Source of the DNA: Limnephilus marmoratus | Lineage: Eukaryota > Arthropoda > Insecta > Trichoptera > Limnephilidae | DNA: 64,000 nt | NCBI GenBank assembly: GCA_917880885.1 | Contig: OU862908.1 | Span: 55,573,819-55,637,818 of the forward strand | Reading direction: 5' to 3' | In this document: piece by piece, positions 45,949 to 58,700 of the stretch | Layout: each line of letters begins with the position of its first letter | Position numbering within the stretch: the stretch's first letter is position 1 | Position numbers and translations under genes: made by a program | The notes under the pieces: model-generated | Databases searched by the model: none | Seen by the model: only the letters and a program-made list of their open reading frames with translations | Told to the model about the DNA's origin: nothing

Positions 45949-47098
45949 GCGAGGTATGGGCAGGGGGGGGGGCAGCTGCCCCCCCCCCCCCCTAGAAGGT
46001 GCAGGAATGCTCACAAACCGTAAAGTTTACGTTTGTGAGAATCAATTTAATTTTTATTATTACCTTTTTAGTTGATCATGATTAATAAAGCATCAAGAAA
46101 ACGTGCCTATCAGTTACATTGCGCAGTTATTAAATCAGTTTCACTATATACCTATGTGTTCAATTGATAGCCAAGTACTCAGGCATATTGGAACCTATTG
46201 CCAATGCTTTACGATCGGAAACTATCAATATGTATGCATGTATGAGTCATATTTAAGGTATAATTTCTGTTTTAAATGATCATCGAAGCAACGTAGACAT
46301 AGAGAGCCAAAATATTTTAGATATTTCAATTAGAACTGCAGCTGCTTTTGGAACTGATATACAAGTCCCACGCATTGTATCTTGCCAACAACATCGGTCC
46401 AATTACCTTGCTGAGATTCCATGCGTTTTTTGGAAGCGATCGATTATTATCATTCCTTATTTAGATTCCCTAATATCTGCATTGGAGCAGCGTTTTGATG
46501 ACCAAAATTTACCTGCTTTCGGATTAATGTCGCTACATCCTTGTACAATGTTGAATATGTCGTTAATTGATTTTAAAGAAAAAGCACAGAGTTTTTGCCT
46601 ATACTACGATTTACTTCATTTTAAGCCGAACTATGGTATAAAAAATGGCAGAACAAGGGTATAACCAGAAAAGATCTCGAAAAACTAGATTTAACTGAAA
46701 TGTTTTTATTTTACGCAGTAGCTTAGCGAAGGGGGGGGGGGGGCAGATCGCCCGGGGTGCCACCCGATGGGGAGGTGTCACAATAGTCAGATACTGTTAC
46801 AAAAATATTGAATACGGTGTTATTTATATTTTCGTAGCTCTATGGCTCCCCGTGGAATGTCCCGAAACGGGGGGAGAATTTTGTGCCTGGCGGTCTTTTC
46901 ATAGACGAAATTAACCTATTTCTGAAATTCTCTAGCCCCCCCCCCCCCCCCCCCCCCCACCCCCACCCCCAGGTATTATTTTGTTTTTCATTCTTAACGT
47001 AACCTGTCCCGTTGCTCATGCAGCATTTACCTTAGATATAGGTATTCTTGGTTTGTCTACACCTGCCCCCCCCTTAACAAAATCCTAGCTACGCCCTT
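45949..47098 (+). mobile_element. Degenerate hAT element with GGGCGTAGC termini
   Basis: The ends CAAGGGCGTAGC (about 45,949) and GCTACGCCCTTG (about 47,098) are inverted. The left end is followed by G and C runs. The interior contains a decayed transposase (46,270-46,670) and a nested or related copy of the CAGTGGCGTAGC MITE at about 46,716-46,975, with a pure C25 run. No exact 8-bp duplication was found. Confidence 0.6.
46270..46664 (+). pseudogene. hAT transposase fragment (ZMYM1/DUF4371-like)
   Basis: The frame reads RSNVDIESQNILDISIRTAA, then VPRIVSCQQHRSNYLAEIP, IIIPYLDSLISALEQRFDDQ and NLPAFGLMSLHP. This corresponds to the middle of hAT transposases of the type also found in ZMYM1-like and 52-kDa repressor-like proteins. 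That family pattern is (PR...QxxRxN, then a YxxR..F.PYLD..I..L..RF block). It is about 130 residues, degenerate, with no catalytic Asp assigned. Confidence 0.6.
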
Positions 47099-47399
47099 GG
47101 ACTCACTACTACATACCAATCATAACTTTTTCCTTTCCAGATCTTCCTCTCCTTTCATTCCTGAAAAGACCCTCCACACATCACATTATTTTCTACATGG
47201 TAATTTTTTGTTATAATATTTATATTTTAGTGATATAATAATAAAAAATATTTGGGATTACTTTTTTAATTACTTTGAAAACTAACACCCAATCTTCTTC
47301 ACTGATATAATTATTGTTAAATTAAACTGCTGACAAACTTCTCCGGCAGTTCAGCAATTTTTATAATGAAGAATAACAATAAAAAAAATTAATAAATTA

Positions 47400-47790
47400 A
47401 TATTATAAACGTGAAAGTTTGTATGGATATATGTGTGTTTGTTACTCTTTCACGCAAAAACTACTAGATGGATTTTAATGAAACTTTACAATAATATAGC
47501 TCATACATCAGAATAACATATGGGCTATAATTTATAAAGCTAGCTAGAAAGGGGTCCCCGGGGGGAATGAGGACGCACGGGTGATTCAGGGAGAAACAAT
47601 GTATCTCTTTGAATATATGGCATTGCAACGTATGCCGGAAACCAGCAAGTAATAAATAAAAATTTTGATGGTCAGTCTGCCCCTGTAGATAGCAACACCA
47701 CTCTGAGAGACTAATTCGTCCGTCAGGGTTTTTTTGCCAAGTAGCCTCCACACATGTTAGTAGTTATTCTCAAGTTATTAGTCACGTTCA
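47400..47790. repeat. Interspersed repeat beginning TATTATAAACGTGAAAG
   Basis: The start TATTATAAACGTGAAAGTTT and CACGCAAAAACTACTAGATG are phrases of repeats common in insect genomes, probably non-autonomous Helitron or LINE-related. The boundaries and class are not settled here. The minus frame across it is incidental. Confidence 0.4.
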
Positions 47791-48561
47791 GGTGGATAGT
47801 TAGCAGTCGTTATTCCTTTCTTACTAAAAGAAGCGGTCACGTAACGGTTGATCTAACTTCTAACTCATTTATAATGATAATTTTTCAATCGTTCATTTCC
47901 TATTGGTTTCTTGCAACGAATTGAAGCAGTTTTTTTGGTTGTTTTCGCATCATTATCTATTTGTTATTTTTAGGTTGTGGGTACCTTTTTAATGGTTTGG
48001 GCGCAATTCAAACGGATTAACAGTACGTTCTGAAAAAATCTCATATTTTTTCGTTTGAATTCCTACTTATGTTTGTATCTTTTTTATATCTTATTTTAAC
48101 TGTGGTACGCCTCACCAATATTCATAATAATTAAGACCAAGGCGTGCATGCGTAAAAATGTCCAACTTCGTTGAATAGCTTTTGCCAACCGAAGATGTCT
48201 TTTTTGTTATCCACAACGAAAGCGGCCGAGTAGGCTGGCTGCGATAAGTACCTATGATGCTCTATAGTGTTTTTTCATTCATTCGCTGGATGCCTGTTTA
48301 TTGACATAGAAACTACGATCAGTTGCTTTCTAAAAATAAAATTCACAAGTCAAAATAAACATTTTATTTATATTATAAACAATTATTTGGGATAAGTACG
48401 TGACCTTTATTTAAGTTACCCTAGTGACCTGACTCTTTCAAAAACGCAGAGAAAAAATAAATCCACAGTTTTCTCTAAATTTTCAAAACAGTGCATCGGT
48501 CAAATTGTCATAAATATTTACGATTTCATGAGTAAATAAGACCGAATTATTATAAAATGTA
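47791..48561. other. AT-rich stretch, nothing recognised
   Basis: No supported gene or repeat. Confidence 0.5.
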
Positions 48562-49283
48562 TTAAGAGCGTTTAACCAGCCAGCGGACGAAAATCCACAT
48601 TTCGTCGAAAGTTGTTCTTACGATCATGCAGGGCGGTTACAATGAGAAAGATTAATTATTCTCCGTACCAGCTTTTTTTAAATTATAACTCAATATCGAA
48701 TTTATTTCAATTCAAATTAGCTTTAATTTATACCTTCATCCAAAAATGCTGAAAGGCGTGATGATAAAACTATTAAAATAATGTACTTTTTGTAGTTATT
48801 TTTTGATTATAAGTATTTATCATTTTTCAATAATGTCTAAATTTAATAAGAATGTTAAAAAAATCTGAAATATATTAGTTTGTAAGTGCGCAAATAAATA
48901 CACAAACGGACCAATTTTCGCCAAGAAACACATGTACGTACATATTTTTTAATGATTTTATTGAAACTAAAATTAAAATTCTAAAACATACGTTTGCTAG
49001 ATAATGTATTGATTTATTTTACTGCATGATTTTATTATTTGAAATGGGTGTGGTATAATACAAAAACTTTTTTGAAAATTGAACAAATCTGCCAACGAGC
49101 TATGGAATAACCTTATTATACTAAAAATTTAAAAAAATTCTCAAAATTTATTACATACGAATGCTAGATAAAAGAACAATCTTTCGAAATCCATTTATAA
49201 TTTTTTGTGGAAAAGAGTCAATACGTCTAAAAACTTTTTTGAAAATGACGTATTTCCGGTTTTCTCTGGTAATGCCCTCTTAA
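48562..49283 (-). repeat. TTAA-flanked interspersed repeat, unsplit copy
   Basis: This 722-bp inverted paralogue of 37,621-40,095 lacks the LINE. It is bounded by TTAA at both ends (TTAAGAGCGTTTAA and GCCCTCTTAA). It provides the empty-site reference for the LINE insertion. Confidence 0.7.
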
Positions 49284-49607
49284 ATCTAATTATCATAAAT
49301 GTATAGTAGATATATAAATGCAATATTCCTTTACAAGGATCTAAAGTAATTAAAGCTTTACATTACATGTATTATATTTGAGCTTTTAAAAATATTTCGT
49401 AAAGTTTTTAACAATTATTAAATTAATATTCTTGTCGCATTCACCGTTTATGATCTGAAGATTTCTTATTTCAAAAAGTTAAAAAATAACTCAATGTAAT
49501 ACGCGAAGCAACCAGTAAATTTAAGAATATATTTTTTTATATTTACATACCTTACCCCATGGCAAGAAAGATGAAAGTAATGCTAAAATTCAACGGTGGA
49601 TGGAAAA
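49284..49607. other. AT-rich stretch, nothing recognised
   Basis: No supported gene or repeat. Confidence 0.5.
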
Positions 49608-49931
49608 TGACTGATGACGATGATGATGATGATGTTTAAATAAATGGAGATTCTGAATTGGATGATGATGACAAAATAAATGAGAATTATGAAATAGGTG
49701 AAAAAATTAAAGATGATCAAGAAGTGTACTCTGATGACAATTAAGAAATGAACCCTGAAATGGAAGATGATTATGAATTGCGTGATAATTATGAATCGGA
49801 TGATGATTGACGATTATGAAATGGATGTTTAATATGAATTGGATGATGACTCTGAAATGGATGATGATTGCTGGTTGGGTAATGATTATGTAATGGATGA
49901 TGAACATGATTTGGGATAATGACTATGAAAT

Positions 49932-50738
49932 TTTTTTTTTATTAATTATTGAGTTAATTATACTACATGAATATAAACTAATAAGCACAATGTAACATTT
50001 CATTTGATAAATTTAAATATTTTTACAGTAAGCATAACATTTCTTTTTAAATACGTTCATTTTTTCTTCAATCTTCATACTTTCAGGCAGTTCATCATAC
50101 ATCTTTAGTCCTCTGTACATTAGGCTGTTCTGTGATTTTGATTTCTTCATTTGTGGCAATCGAACTCTGTTTATATTTCTTGTTTCGTAATTATGAATGT
50201 CTCTATTAAAAACAATTTCATCCTTAAAGTATTTTGGCATTTGGTTTTTCATAATTTTATGCACAAAAATTAACACGTTAAATAGTAGTCCCTTTTTTAT
50301 TGGAATCCAATTTAGTTCCTCTCTCATTTGATTAATCCTTGCGTATTTGCCTTTTCCCAGTATACATCTCATAGCTTTGTTTTGTATAACTTCTAGTTTG
50401 TTCAAACTTCCTTCATTGGCCAAATATAACATTGTAGATCAGTAGTCCAAATGTGGAGCAACGATAGTTTTATAAATGAGCTCCGTAGTGTTTCTATTTA
50501 ATTTACGTCTTAGTCTTCTAAGAAAATTTACCTTTTTTGATACCTTTTTTAGCACATATTCAAAGTTTGCTGTGAAAGTCAGTTTTGAGTCGAGTATTAC
50601 ACCCAGGTATTTGATTTCATTTACTTTTCCAATTTTTTCACCATTGATTGTCAAATTTAACCCTGTGTTGCATGTTTTATTGCCTATTTCCATTTATTTT
50701 GTTTTGTTTACGTTCAGTTTCAACTTGTTTCAACAAAT
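49932..50738 (-). mobile_element. 5'-truncated LINE inserted in the tandem repeats
   Basis: It carries the C-terminal third of the LINE family at 38,049. The 3' end on the minus strand is an A-rich tail (T10 on + at 49,932), and the 5' end abuts ATGATGATTGATG repeats. Repeat units continue on both sides, so the LINE arrived later than the repeats. Confidence 0.7.
50013..50693 (-). pseudogene. LINE C-terminal domain
   Basis: Two consecutive minus frames, 50,693-50,439 and 50,432-50,013, are separated by a single stop (HLDY, stop, STMLYLANEGS). They contain VNEIKYLGVILDSKLTF, QNKAMRCILGK, REELNWIPIKKG and YRGLKMYDELPESMK, ending FKKKCYAYCKNI. They are colinear with 39,036-39,705. The reverse transcriptase motifs are absent. 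Confidence 0.7.
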
Positions 50739-52500
50739 GAATGATGATTGATGATTATGAAATAAATTATGAATTGGATGACTGTGAAATGAATTATGAT
50801 TAGGAATTAGATGATGACTATGAAATGGATGACGATTAATGACTAGATTTTGAATATGAAATGGATGATGATTGTGAAATGAAGTAATGATGTTTATGAA
50901 ATGGATGATGAATATGAAATATATATTTTTTTCATTTTACTTCTGAAATGGGATTACTTGTGAACTGTGGAATGAAATTGTTTATGGTTTTGAAATGGAT
51001 TATGATCATAAAATTTACTTATTAAATCGCTTTTTTTAATTGAAAATTTTTGATACAGTACAAATAATAGATACATAAAATAATAAAAAACTTAATATAA
51101 TAAAAGTATGAACAAAAAAAAACCACAAAGGCAATGCCTGTGCGTGGGAATAATATTGATTTTTTACATTAATTTTTTTTGATGGTTATAGTGAATATTT
51201 TAAGTATGTATAAATTATGAATTTAAAAGGAGTAACTGAATAATGCAATTAAAAACTACAGCATAATAACGGTCTTCACTGTTATTTTCGCATTTGTGAA
51301 AGTTATGATTATGGTTTAGGTTCATTAAATTGATGTGGTTATGTGGATAAGAAACGCATGATGATTTGAAATTGATTATGGTTATAAAATGGATAATGGT
51401 TATGAAGTTGATTATAGTTATGCAATGATGAAAGTTAAATTTAATGTCAATGGTATATCAGTACCTTTTAGTTATGATGTTAGTCATGCTTATAAAATTG
51501 ATGATTATTATTTTTTTTTCAATGCGTAAATTGATTATGGTCATGAAGTGGATAATATTTTGAAATTGATTGATGCCCAAAAGTTTAAGTTTAGACCTAC
51601 GGAATTCCTATGAAAAACACTATGAAAAAATACATAATTATGGTTATGAAATGGTAATGAAGTTAATTATGGTTATGAAGTTGGCACGAAGTTGATTATG
51701 ATTATGAAATGGACATGAAGTTGATATGGTTATGAAATGGACACGAAGTTGATTATGGTTATGAAATGGACACGAAGTTGATTATGGTTATGAAATGGAC
51801 ACGAAGTTGATTGTGGTTATGAAATGGACACGAAGTTGATTATGGTTATGATATGTATACGAAGTTGATTATTAAATGGACATGAAGTTGATTATGGTTA
51901 TGAAATGGACACGAAGTTGTTTATGATTATGAAATGGATACGAAGTTCATTATGAAATGGACACGATGTTGATTATGGTTATGAAATGGACACGAAGTTG
52001 ATTATGAAATGGACATAAAGTTGATTATGGTTATGAAATTGACACGAAGTTGATTATGGTTATGAAATAGATACGAAGTTGATTATGAAATGGACACGAA
52101 GTTGATTATGGTTATGAATTTGGCACGAAGTTGATTATGGTTATGAAATGGATACGAAATTGATTATGGTTATGAAATGGACACGAAGATGATTATAGTT
52201 ATGAAACGCACGACGGTTATTTATTCATTTTATTTCACCGTTGCATTAGTAACTTTCAACTATGTAATTGATTATGTTTACGGAATGGATGAACACAAGA
52301 GATCTGACATTGCAAGCCATTTGGGAAAAAAAGAAGTTTTGTTGAATTTAATGGAAGATGTGTATGAAATGGATGGTGATTATAAAATGGATGGTATTTA
52401 TAAAATAAGTGGTAGTTTATGATTAAATAATTGATGACGATTACAAAATTGGAAGTGATTGTCCTTATAATGATATAACTTATGAACATAAAATAACCCT

Positions 52501-52737
52501 TCAAGTACAAGGCACTTGCTCATACTTCAGACACATGCCGATGTTGGCCTCCGGGTTGGGTTTGGGCGCCGGAGGGCCGAACTTGATGGCCACGAAGAAA
52601 GGCGTTGCCGAGGTCTCGATCCTGCAGAGCGGGCGGGCCCCCGCGCGCCCCCTCTGCTGCGGCGGCCTAGGGCGACCCTGGCAGAGGCTGGGCCCGCAGT
52701 GGTACGGATCGCACGAGCCGGGACTGTACGACGTGGT
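52501..52737 (-). CDS. CUB-like gene, terminal exon
   Basis: The acceptor TTTTTTTCCAG lies just above 52,737 and the TGA stop is at 52,501-52,503. It is GC-rich (over 60%) in the middle of AT-rich repeats. It encodes TTSYSPGSCDPYHCGPSLCQ, a Pro/Arg-rich insert, RPLCRIETSATPFFVAIKF and a C-terminal YEQVPCT. The PFxVxI...Y.Q.PC ending is typical of CUB domains. It abuts the tandem-repeat field, so the 3' UTR would run into repeats. Confidence 0.75.
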   Translation of the reverse strand, partial: TTSYSPGSCDPYHCGPSLCQGRPRPPQQRGRAGARPLCRIETSATPFFVAIKFGPPAPKPNPEANIGMCLKYEQVPCT

Positions 52738-55700
52738 CTGGAAAAAAATAGTACGTATTTTAACGAAATCTATCAATCTTGTATCTCTTTAATTATTGCA
52801 AACATGAAGAAGTGAGCTTTCCTAATTTTTTTCGATTTAAGAAAAAAACTTGCAGTAATTGAAAACCTTTCCTAATAACCGTCAATGAGGACCAGAAATA
52901 ATTCTCAAACTACCAAGGAATCACACTTTTATGCAACAGGGAAGGGAATACGCTAGATTTCTGGAAAAGTGGTATCACAGAGAAACAGAGCACAGGATAT
53001 TGATAGAAGTGTGAAGCTTTAGATCAGGAAGAAGTACCACGATCAGCTTATTTTAAGACTGGTAATCGATACACGTTAGAAATTTATGCTGGTTATATCG
53101 ACCTGAAGAAGGCACATTACTTAACAGGGCTACCAGCACCGACACTTGTAATCTTATATATAAAAATGAATCGCTAAATGTGTTGCTAAGCTCTCATCTC
53201 GAGAGCAGCTGAACCGATTTCGCTAATTCTTTTTTAGAATATTCCTTGAAGTTCTTATGAGGATGGTTCTTACGGAGAGAAAAATTAAGAAAATTGGATA
53301 ATTTCAGAAAACCTAACGACTATCGCACGTTTGACAGTTCGCGTGTTTGAGAACGACATTTTGCAAAATGTTAAATCATGATTCTATTTTTGAAAATCAT
53401 TAAGATGATAAATTTATTTAAAGTAGGTACTCCCCTAATAGTTTGTATCGAATCAATAATTTTAGATATTTTAAATAGGTACCTATGTTAGGTACCAAAT
53501 TTAATATTGAATAAAAATTGTAAAAGGTGGCAAGCGGGCCGTTTAAAAACTGAATGTACTGGGATTGAATATATGGAAAGCGTGAGGGAGGGAGAGATGG
53601 GGGAGGGGGATGGGGGAGGGGGGAGTGAAGAGGGGAGAGGGGGAGGGAGATGGGAAGGGGGGAGGGGGAGGGGGGAGGGGGGGAGGTGGAGGAGGCGCAG
53701 TGGGAACCCCCCTTACACCATGCGAGCGAAGCTGCGGGAAAAAGCTAGTGTTTAATAAATATTGTTTTAAAAATACTGAATTGATTGCGAAGAATAACGA
53801 AGAATATTGACCGTATCAAAGGGAGAATTCTAAAATTTTATGTGAAAATTTTACTTAAATAGAGCTGTCTTTACTCCATGATAAGAGATAGAGCAAAATT
53901 TGGTGATGTAATAGAAGACTCGTTGTTACCAATTGAGAACATTCGGAAATCATAATACTAATTCCGGGTCAGGAAAGCTCATAGTGGATAAACCGCTCAA
54001 ACAAATTGTAGTTTATGGAAGCAGGAATGGGAATGAGTCTAGACACTTCGGAATCAAAGGTCATGGTAATAGAAATATACTGCATGGCAAACAATGTAAC
54101 TTCTCTGCCAACGGGTCACAGTTAAACAGGTCAACCAAATCAAGTTCCTTTGTGTTCAAATGTGAAGTGATGACCGGCAAAATGGAAAGATAAAAGTAGA
54201 ATAGTTAAGCCAAGTGGGGTGCTGCTTTCTTTGTCCAGAATAAATTGTCAAAACCAAGTTTTTTTTTTTATGTGAATGCCGCTTAAGAGTCCCAACTGCT
54301 CCAGTGAGACTACGGCATTCCCAATTGGGGTATGCCGTAAGGCTGAAGGTAATGGGGAAGAGGATGGTGGGAAAATACCTAAATTCACTATACCGAATTT
54401 CGGAGAAGAGTAAAAGAGGAGTAAACAATACTTTAAGTTTAAATGACTGATTTATTTATTTATTTATTTATAAATTTTCTGGAATAATAATATATTAAAT
54501 GAATAATAATTATTTAAAATAATATTAAATAGCCAAAATAAAACCAATTACGGATTTCCTCCTAGTGACTTTACTTCTACTGAGACAGCATAATAAGAAT
54601 AAGTAAATTAATTTTATAAAAAGGAATATGAATTTAAAATTATATAAAACAAAAAATATGCATATGAATACTCAAAACATTTTTTTTAATATAAAATGAA
54701 AAAATTACAAAACAAAAAATCTATCAAAACATTGGTAGCCATGGAGAGAGGTTGTACATATAAATCAAATCATAACAGAAATATAAACAATAAAAACATA
54801 ACATTATTCAAGAACCACTAGAGAAACACTCTTTTAATGGACCTTTTATATTCAGTAAGTTTGCAATTGAAAATGTCCACATTGGAAAATACGCTATTAT
54901 AACTATTGCATAGTCGGTTCAGGCAAGAATTCTGCTTATAGTTTGTCTTGCATTGATCCACCCTGAACAGGACAGAAGAGCGTGTTGAACGTGCAGGTAC
55001 ATTGAATTGAATTTTATTTAGCAACTCTGGGCATTGAATATTATTGTTGACTACTTTATACAGAAATAGTGCATCCACATGATGCCTTCGTACACTCAAT
55101 GAATCAATTTTAAAGTGTGAAGCTGCCTCTGCATAATTATTAAATCTTACAAACGACTTGTAACAAAGATATTTTAGGAATTTGTTTTGAATAGCCTCGA
55201 TTTTGTTTATGTGGATTTTGTAAAATGGAGACCAAACAACTGATGCAAACTCTAAATGACTCCGTACATAGGCAAAGTAGAGTTGCTTAATGATATTGAT
55301 GCTATTAAAAAGTTTTGTGTTTCTTATGATGAAACCTAACATTTTAGAAGCTTTATTTATGATTTGTTGTATATGAAGGTTATATTGTAGTTTACTATCA
55401 AGGGTTATTCCAAGATCACGAATATCTGAGACTGTTGCAATGTTGTTGTTATTTATAGAATAATTAAATAATGTTTTATTTTTATTTCTTGAAAAGGTAA
55501 TATGATGACATTTTGAGACATTTAGAAATAGTTGATTATGTTGGCAATAGGTAAATATATTGTTTAAATCATGTTGTAAATTGACACAATCGTTTAGACT
55601 TTTTATTGGTTTGTATAGCTTGGCATCATCAGCAAATAATTCTATTTCAGAGTATTTAACAACATTGACCAAATCATTGATATATAAAATGAAAAACAAT

Positions 55701-58700
55701 GGTCCGAGATGAGAACCCTGTTGGATCCCAGAGGAAATTTCACTGAAATCTGATTCGAAACCCTGTATTGCTACTGCCTGTGATCTCTTAAGTATATAAG
55801 ATGTAACCCAACGAAATAAATTACCACGTATACCTAATGACCAAAGTTTTCTGAGTAATAGTTTTTGATTAATTTTATCAAATGCTTTGGCAAAGTCTGT
55901 ATATATGATATCTACTTGAGTGCGGTTGTCCATGTGATCGACAATGAATTCAGTAAGAAGAACGAGGTTACTTTCCACATTTCTGCCTTTTGTAAAACCA
56001 TGTTGCTTTGTTGTAATGATGTGATTCAGTTGTGGACTTATATATTTGTAAACAATTTTTTCCATTAACTTACTGAATATTGTTAGTTTTGAAATCGGCC
56101 GATAGTTTTTAACATTATTTTTTTCACCATTTTTGTGGATTGGTGTTACATAGGCTCTTTTCCAAATTTCAGGTACCGTGCCTTCGTTCATTGATTTATT
56201 ATATATAATGCAGAGAGGTTTTGCAAGTGTTTCCGCGCAATTAACTATAAAGTATGAGGGAATGTCATCACACCCCGCGCTTGTGTTTATGTCAAGAGCT
56301 TTTATTTCTTTTAAGACTATTTCTCGTGAGAATTTGACCGTGGTGATATTTATATTATTTGTATTTTCTGGTATATCTAATGTTGGTAGGTTATTATCAT
56401 TTATGTAAACTGATTGGAAATATTCCATGAAAATGATGGAAGCGAAGTCCTATTTCTTTATTACGTTCCGGTTCCGGTTCAAGATAGTGGCCATTTTGGA
56501 GACTACATTTTTATTCGGTATACATCCAATATTATGGTACATACCGGCCTGAAGAAAGTTTGGAAAACGTGTTGATATGGTGCTATTTCTTTGGAAAAGT
56601 AGTATAATTCCTTATTTGAAATATTAAGATATTTGTGGTTTATATTTAAGTAGGTAGATATTTAAGAAGTTACCTACAAAGCTTATGATTTTAGTGAAAA
56701 ATTTGGTTTTGATTTTGAACTTAAATAAATGAAAATTAGAACTTCTTGGTTGCGAGGTCTACTGTTCACAGAACCTTGTCTTATCCTCTTTTAATCTTGG
56801 TGTTAGACTAGTTTACTTTTCTGCTGAGTATTCAAATGCTTCAAAAGCAATTAAAAGATTCGCCTAATCGATAAAACATAACGTTTCGGGTCGACTATTT
56901 TGAAGTACTTAACACACCAGCTTAGGCGATTTATATTCTTAATAAAATGACCTGAATAATACCAGTCGAAACTTTGCCAATATACTTCCTGCCCATAATA
57001 ATGAATAGCCCCCTGAAGTGTAATCTGTGACTTTATTCGAGTCGATCGGTTCGTTTTAATTTATGGCATAACATTGGGAAGTAGGTAGTAGGTGTGCGAT
57101 TATTCTGAATAATAATATATTAGCGGCGAGTCTGTAAACTGGATCAATCGATGAATTCAACTATTAGCTACTATAAACCGACCGCCAAACGACCAATACA
57201 CAGTTATAGTGTATGTAGGTAGTTTTAAAGTTGCTTTATTGATTTAAAATAATATAACGGTGTTTTTTTGTCGTTAATTACCAGTGTATAATTTTGTAAT
57301 TTGGCTAATTAGGTTTGATAACTTGTTCCGGACACTGATAAAAAAAAAGCAAAGTGGGTTTTTTTTAATACACTGAAAAGTGACTTGATTACGTTTTTGT
57401 ATTGTAACTTGAATATCGAACAAGTCTTAAAATGGCTGGTCCAATCGGAAATTAAGCAAAGTTTAAAAACGAATTACAAAGCGTAATTCACCACGGGCGG
57501 GTGCGGCGAGGGCAAGCTCCATCGCGAACGGCTGCCACGCCGAGACTAAACGTCACAGAGGGTGCATCGTAGTGGGGATTTGGCAAGGGGAAACCAGGCT
57601 GCAAGCCAGTGTTAAAAGATTGCGCGTAAAATCGTTTTTCGCGACTGCAACACCTTATTTTATGGACAGCCCTCGAATAACGATTATTATATTGTGGTAA
57701 ATTTAGGAAAAACCAATAACTATATATTACACAAACGAGCTTCTGTACTTACTCATAAGTAAAACATGCTTCCCATAATTGATCTTTCAACTCACGTGAC
57801 ATTTCCACGAAAGTTTAAGTTATATTTTAACTGTAATGGAGCGATAGACGAGTACCGAACCCAGCAGTACAGGTGGCAAGTTTGTAATTAAACGTGGAAA
57901 ATGTAATTAAAGTTTTCCGGACATCCCCTGTGAGGAACGGCAGGATGGAGGGAACAAATGTTCAATACTCCATGACAAGAGTAAAGTACATACATCGCAC
58001 ATTGACGCACGCCACTGTAGAAAACTTTTCCTTTTGAAATAAATCTAAATAATTAAATCGAAGCTTTTTGTGCTTAAAACAACGTTTTCCTTTTTTATGC
58101 TACACCTCACAAGGGTTCCCTGTCTATACTGTGTATAAACAGGGGACCCGCTCAGTTTTGAGGTCGTAAACTAACTGCCCATACTAAAATGATATGTTGA
58201 AAAAAATATATACAATATACAAACAAGGACCGTTATTTTTTAGTATATTCTAAGTCCCCGATAATTTCATACGAGGCTGTCAAAATATGTTTCTGATTTT
58301 TCCCAAATACAGAACTAACTTACCAACGCTAATGGCCCTGTTGTTAATTAATTGCTTCTCAGCATATTTGAATATTTTTCATATATGTCCTTCAACAAGT
58401 TTAAACAAATTTTTATAGAACTTAATTATCAGTAGGTACCTTAATGTAAAGTTTTTGGGCCTTCATATAACCTTATGTATTAATTGCTAATTTTATTTAT
58501 TTTTTTATCAATTTTGGAATGTATTGGTTTTTATATCTTTTTTTCAAAAAAAATATTTTCACACTATGGGAATTTGTTCCCGCTAAATTACTTCAAGTAA
58601 CTTGTCAGAAGGAGCTTATTATAAAATACAACAATAAATAAAATCTAGGGCATATATTACAATAAATAATGCGGGTCTCGAAGAGGTCCGGATAAAATGG

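Larger units (their letters stand above)
45871..47200 (+). repeat. LINE 3'-end repeat (family X) split by an hAT element
   Basis: The left part (45,871-45,948: CCTTGCACCGCAGTAGG, CGTCCGTCACTCC) and right part (47,099-47,200: TTTTTCCTTTCCAGATCTTC, AAGACCCTCCACACA) are consecutive in the unsplit copies at 14,200-14,310 and, inverted, 18,480-18,570. The intervening 1.15 kb is the hAT element. Confidence 0.55.
49608..52480. repeat. Degenerate tandem-repeat field (ATGAAATGGATGATGATT and 29-bp units)
   Basis: The left part (49,608-49,930 and 50,739-51,000) is built of ATGAAATGGATGATGA-like units with a pure (GAT)n core at about 49,617. The right part (51,340-52,210) is a clearer minisatellite. Its period is 29 bp (GATTATGGTTATGAAATGGA CACGAAGTT), with some shorter 23-bp units lacking GTTATG. 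A LINE lies at 49,932-50,738. Open frames within it are products of the repeat. Confidence 0.8.

Noticed and set aside
49707..52422. Open frames at 49,707-49,907 (-) and 52,177-52,422 (+)
   Set aside because: They are translations of the tandem repeat field; their residues simply follow the repeat period.
53507..53810. Gly/Arg-rich open frames at 53,507-53,810
   Set aside because: They arise from the GGGGA-rich tract inside a Helitron-like element, not from a gene.
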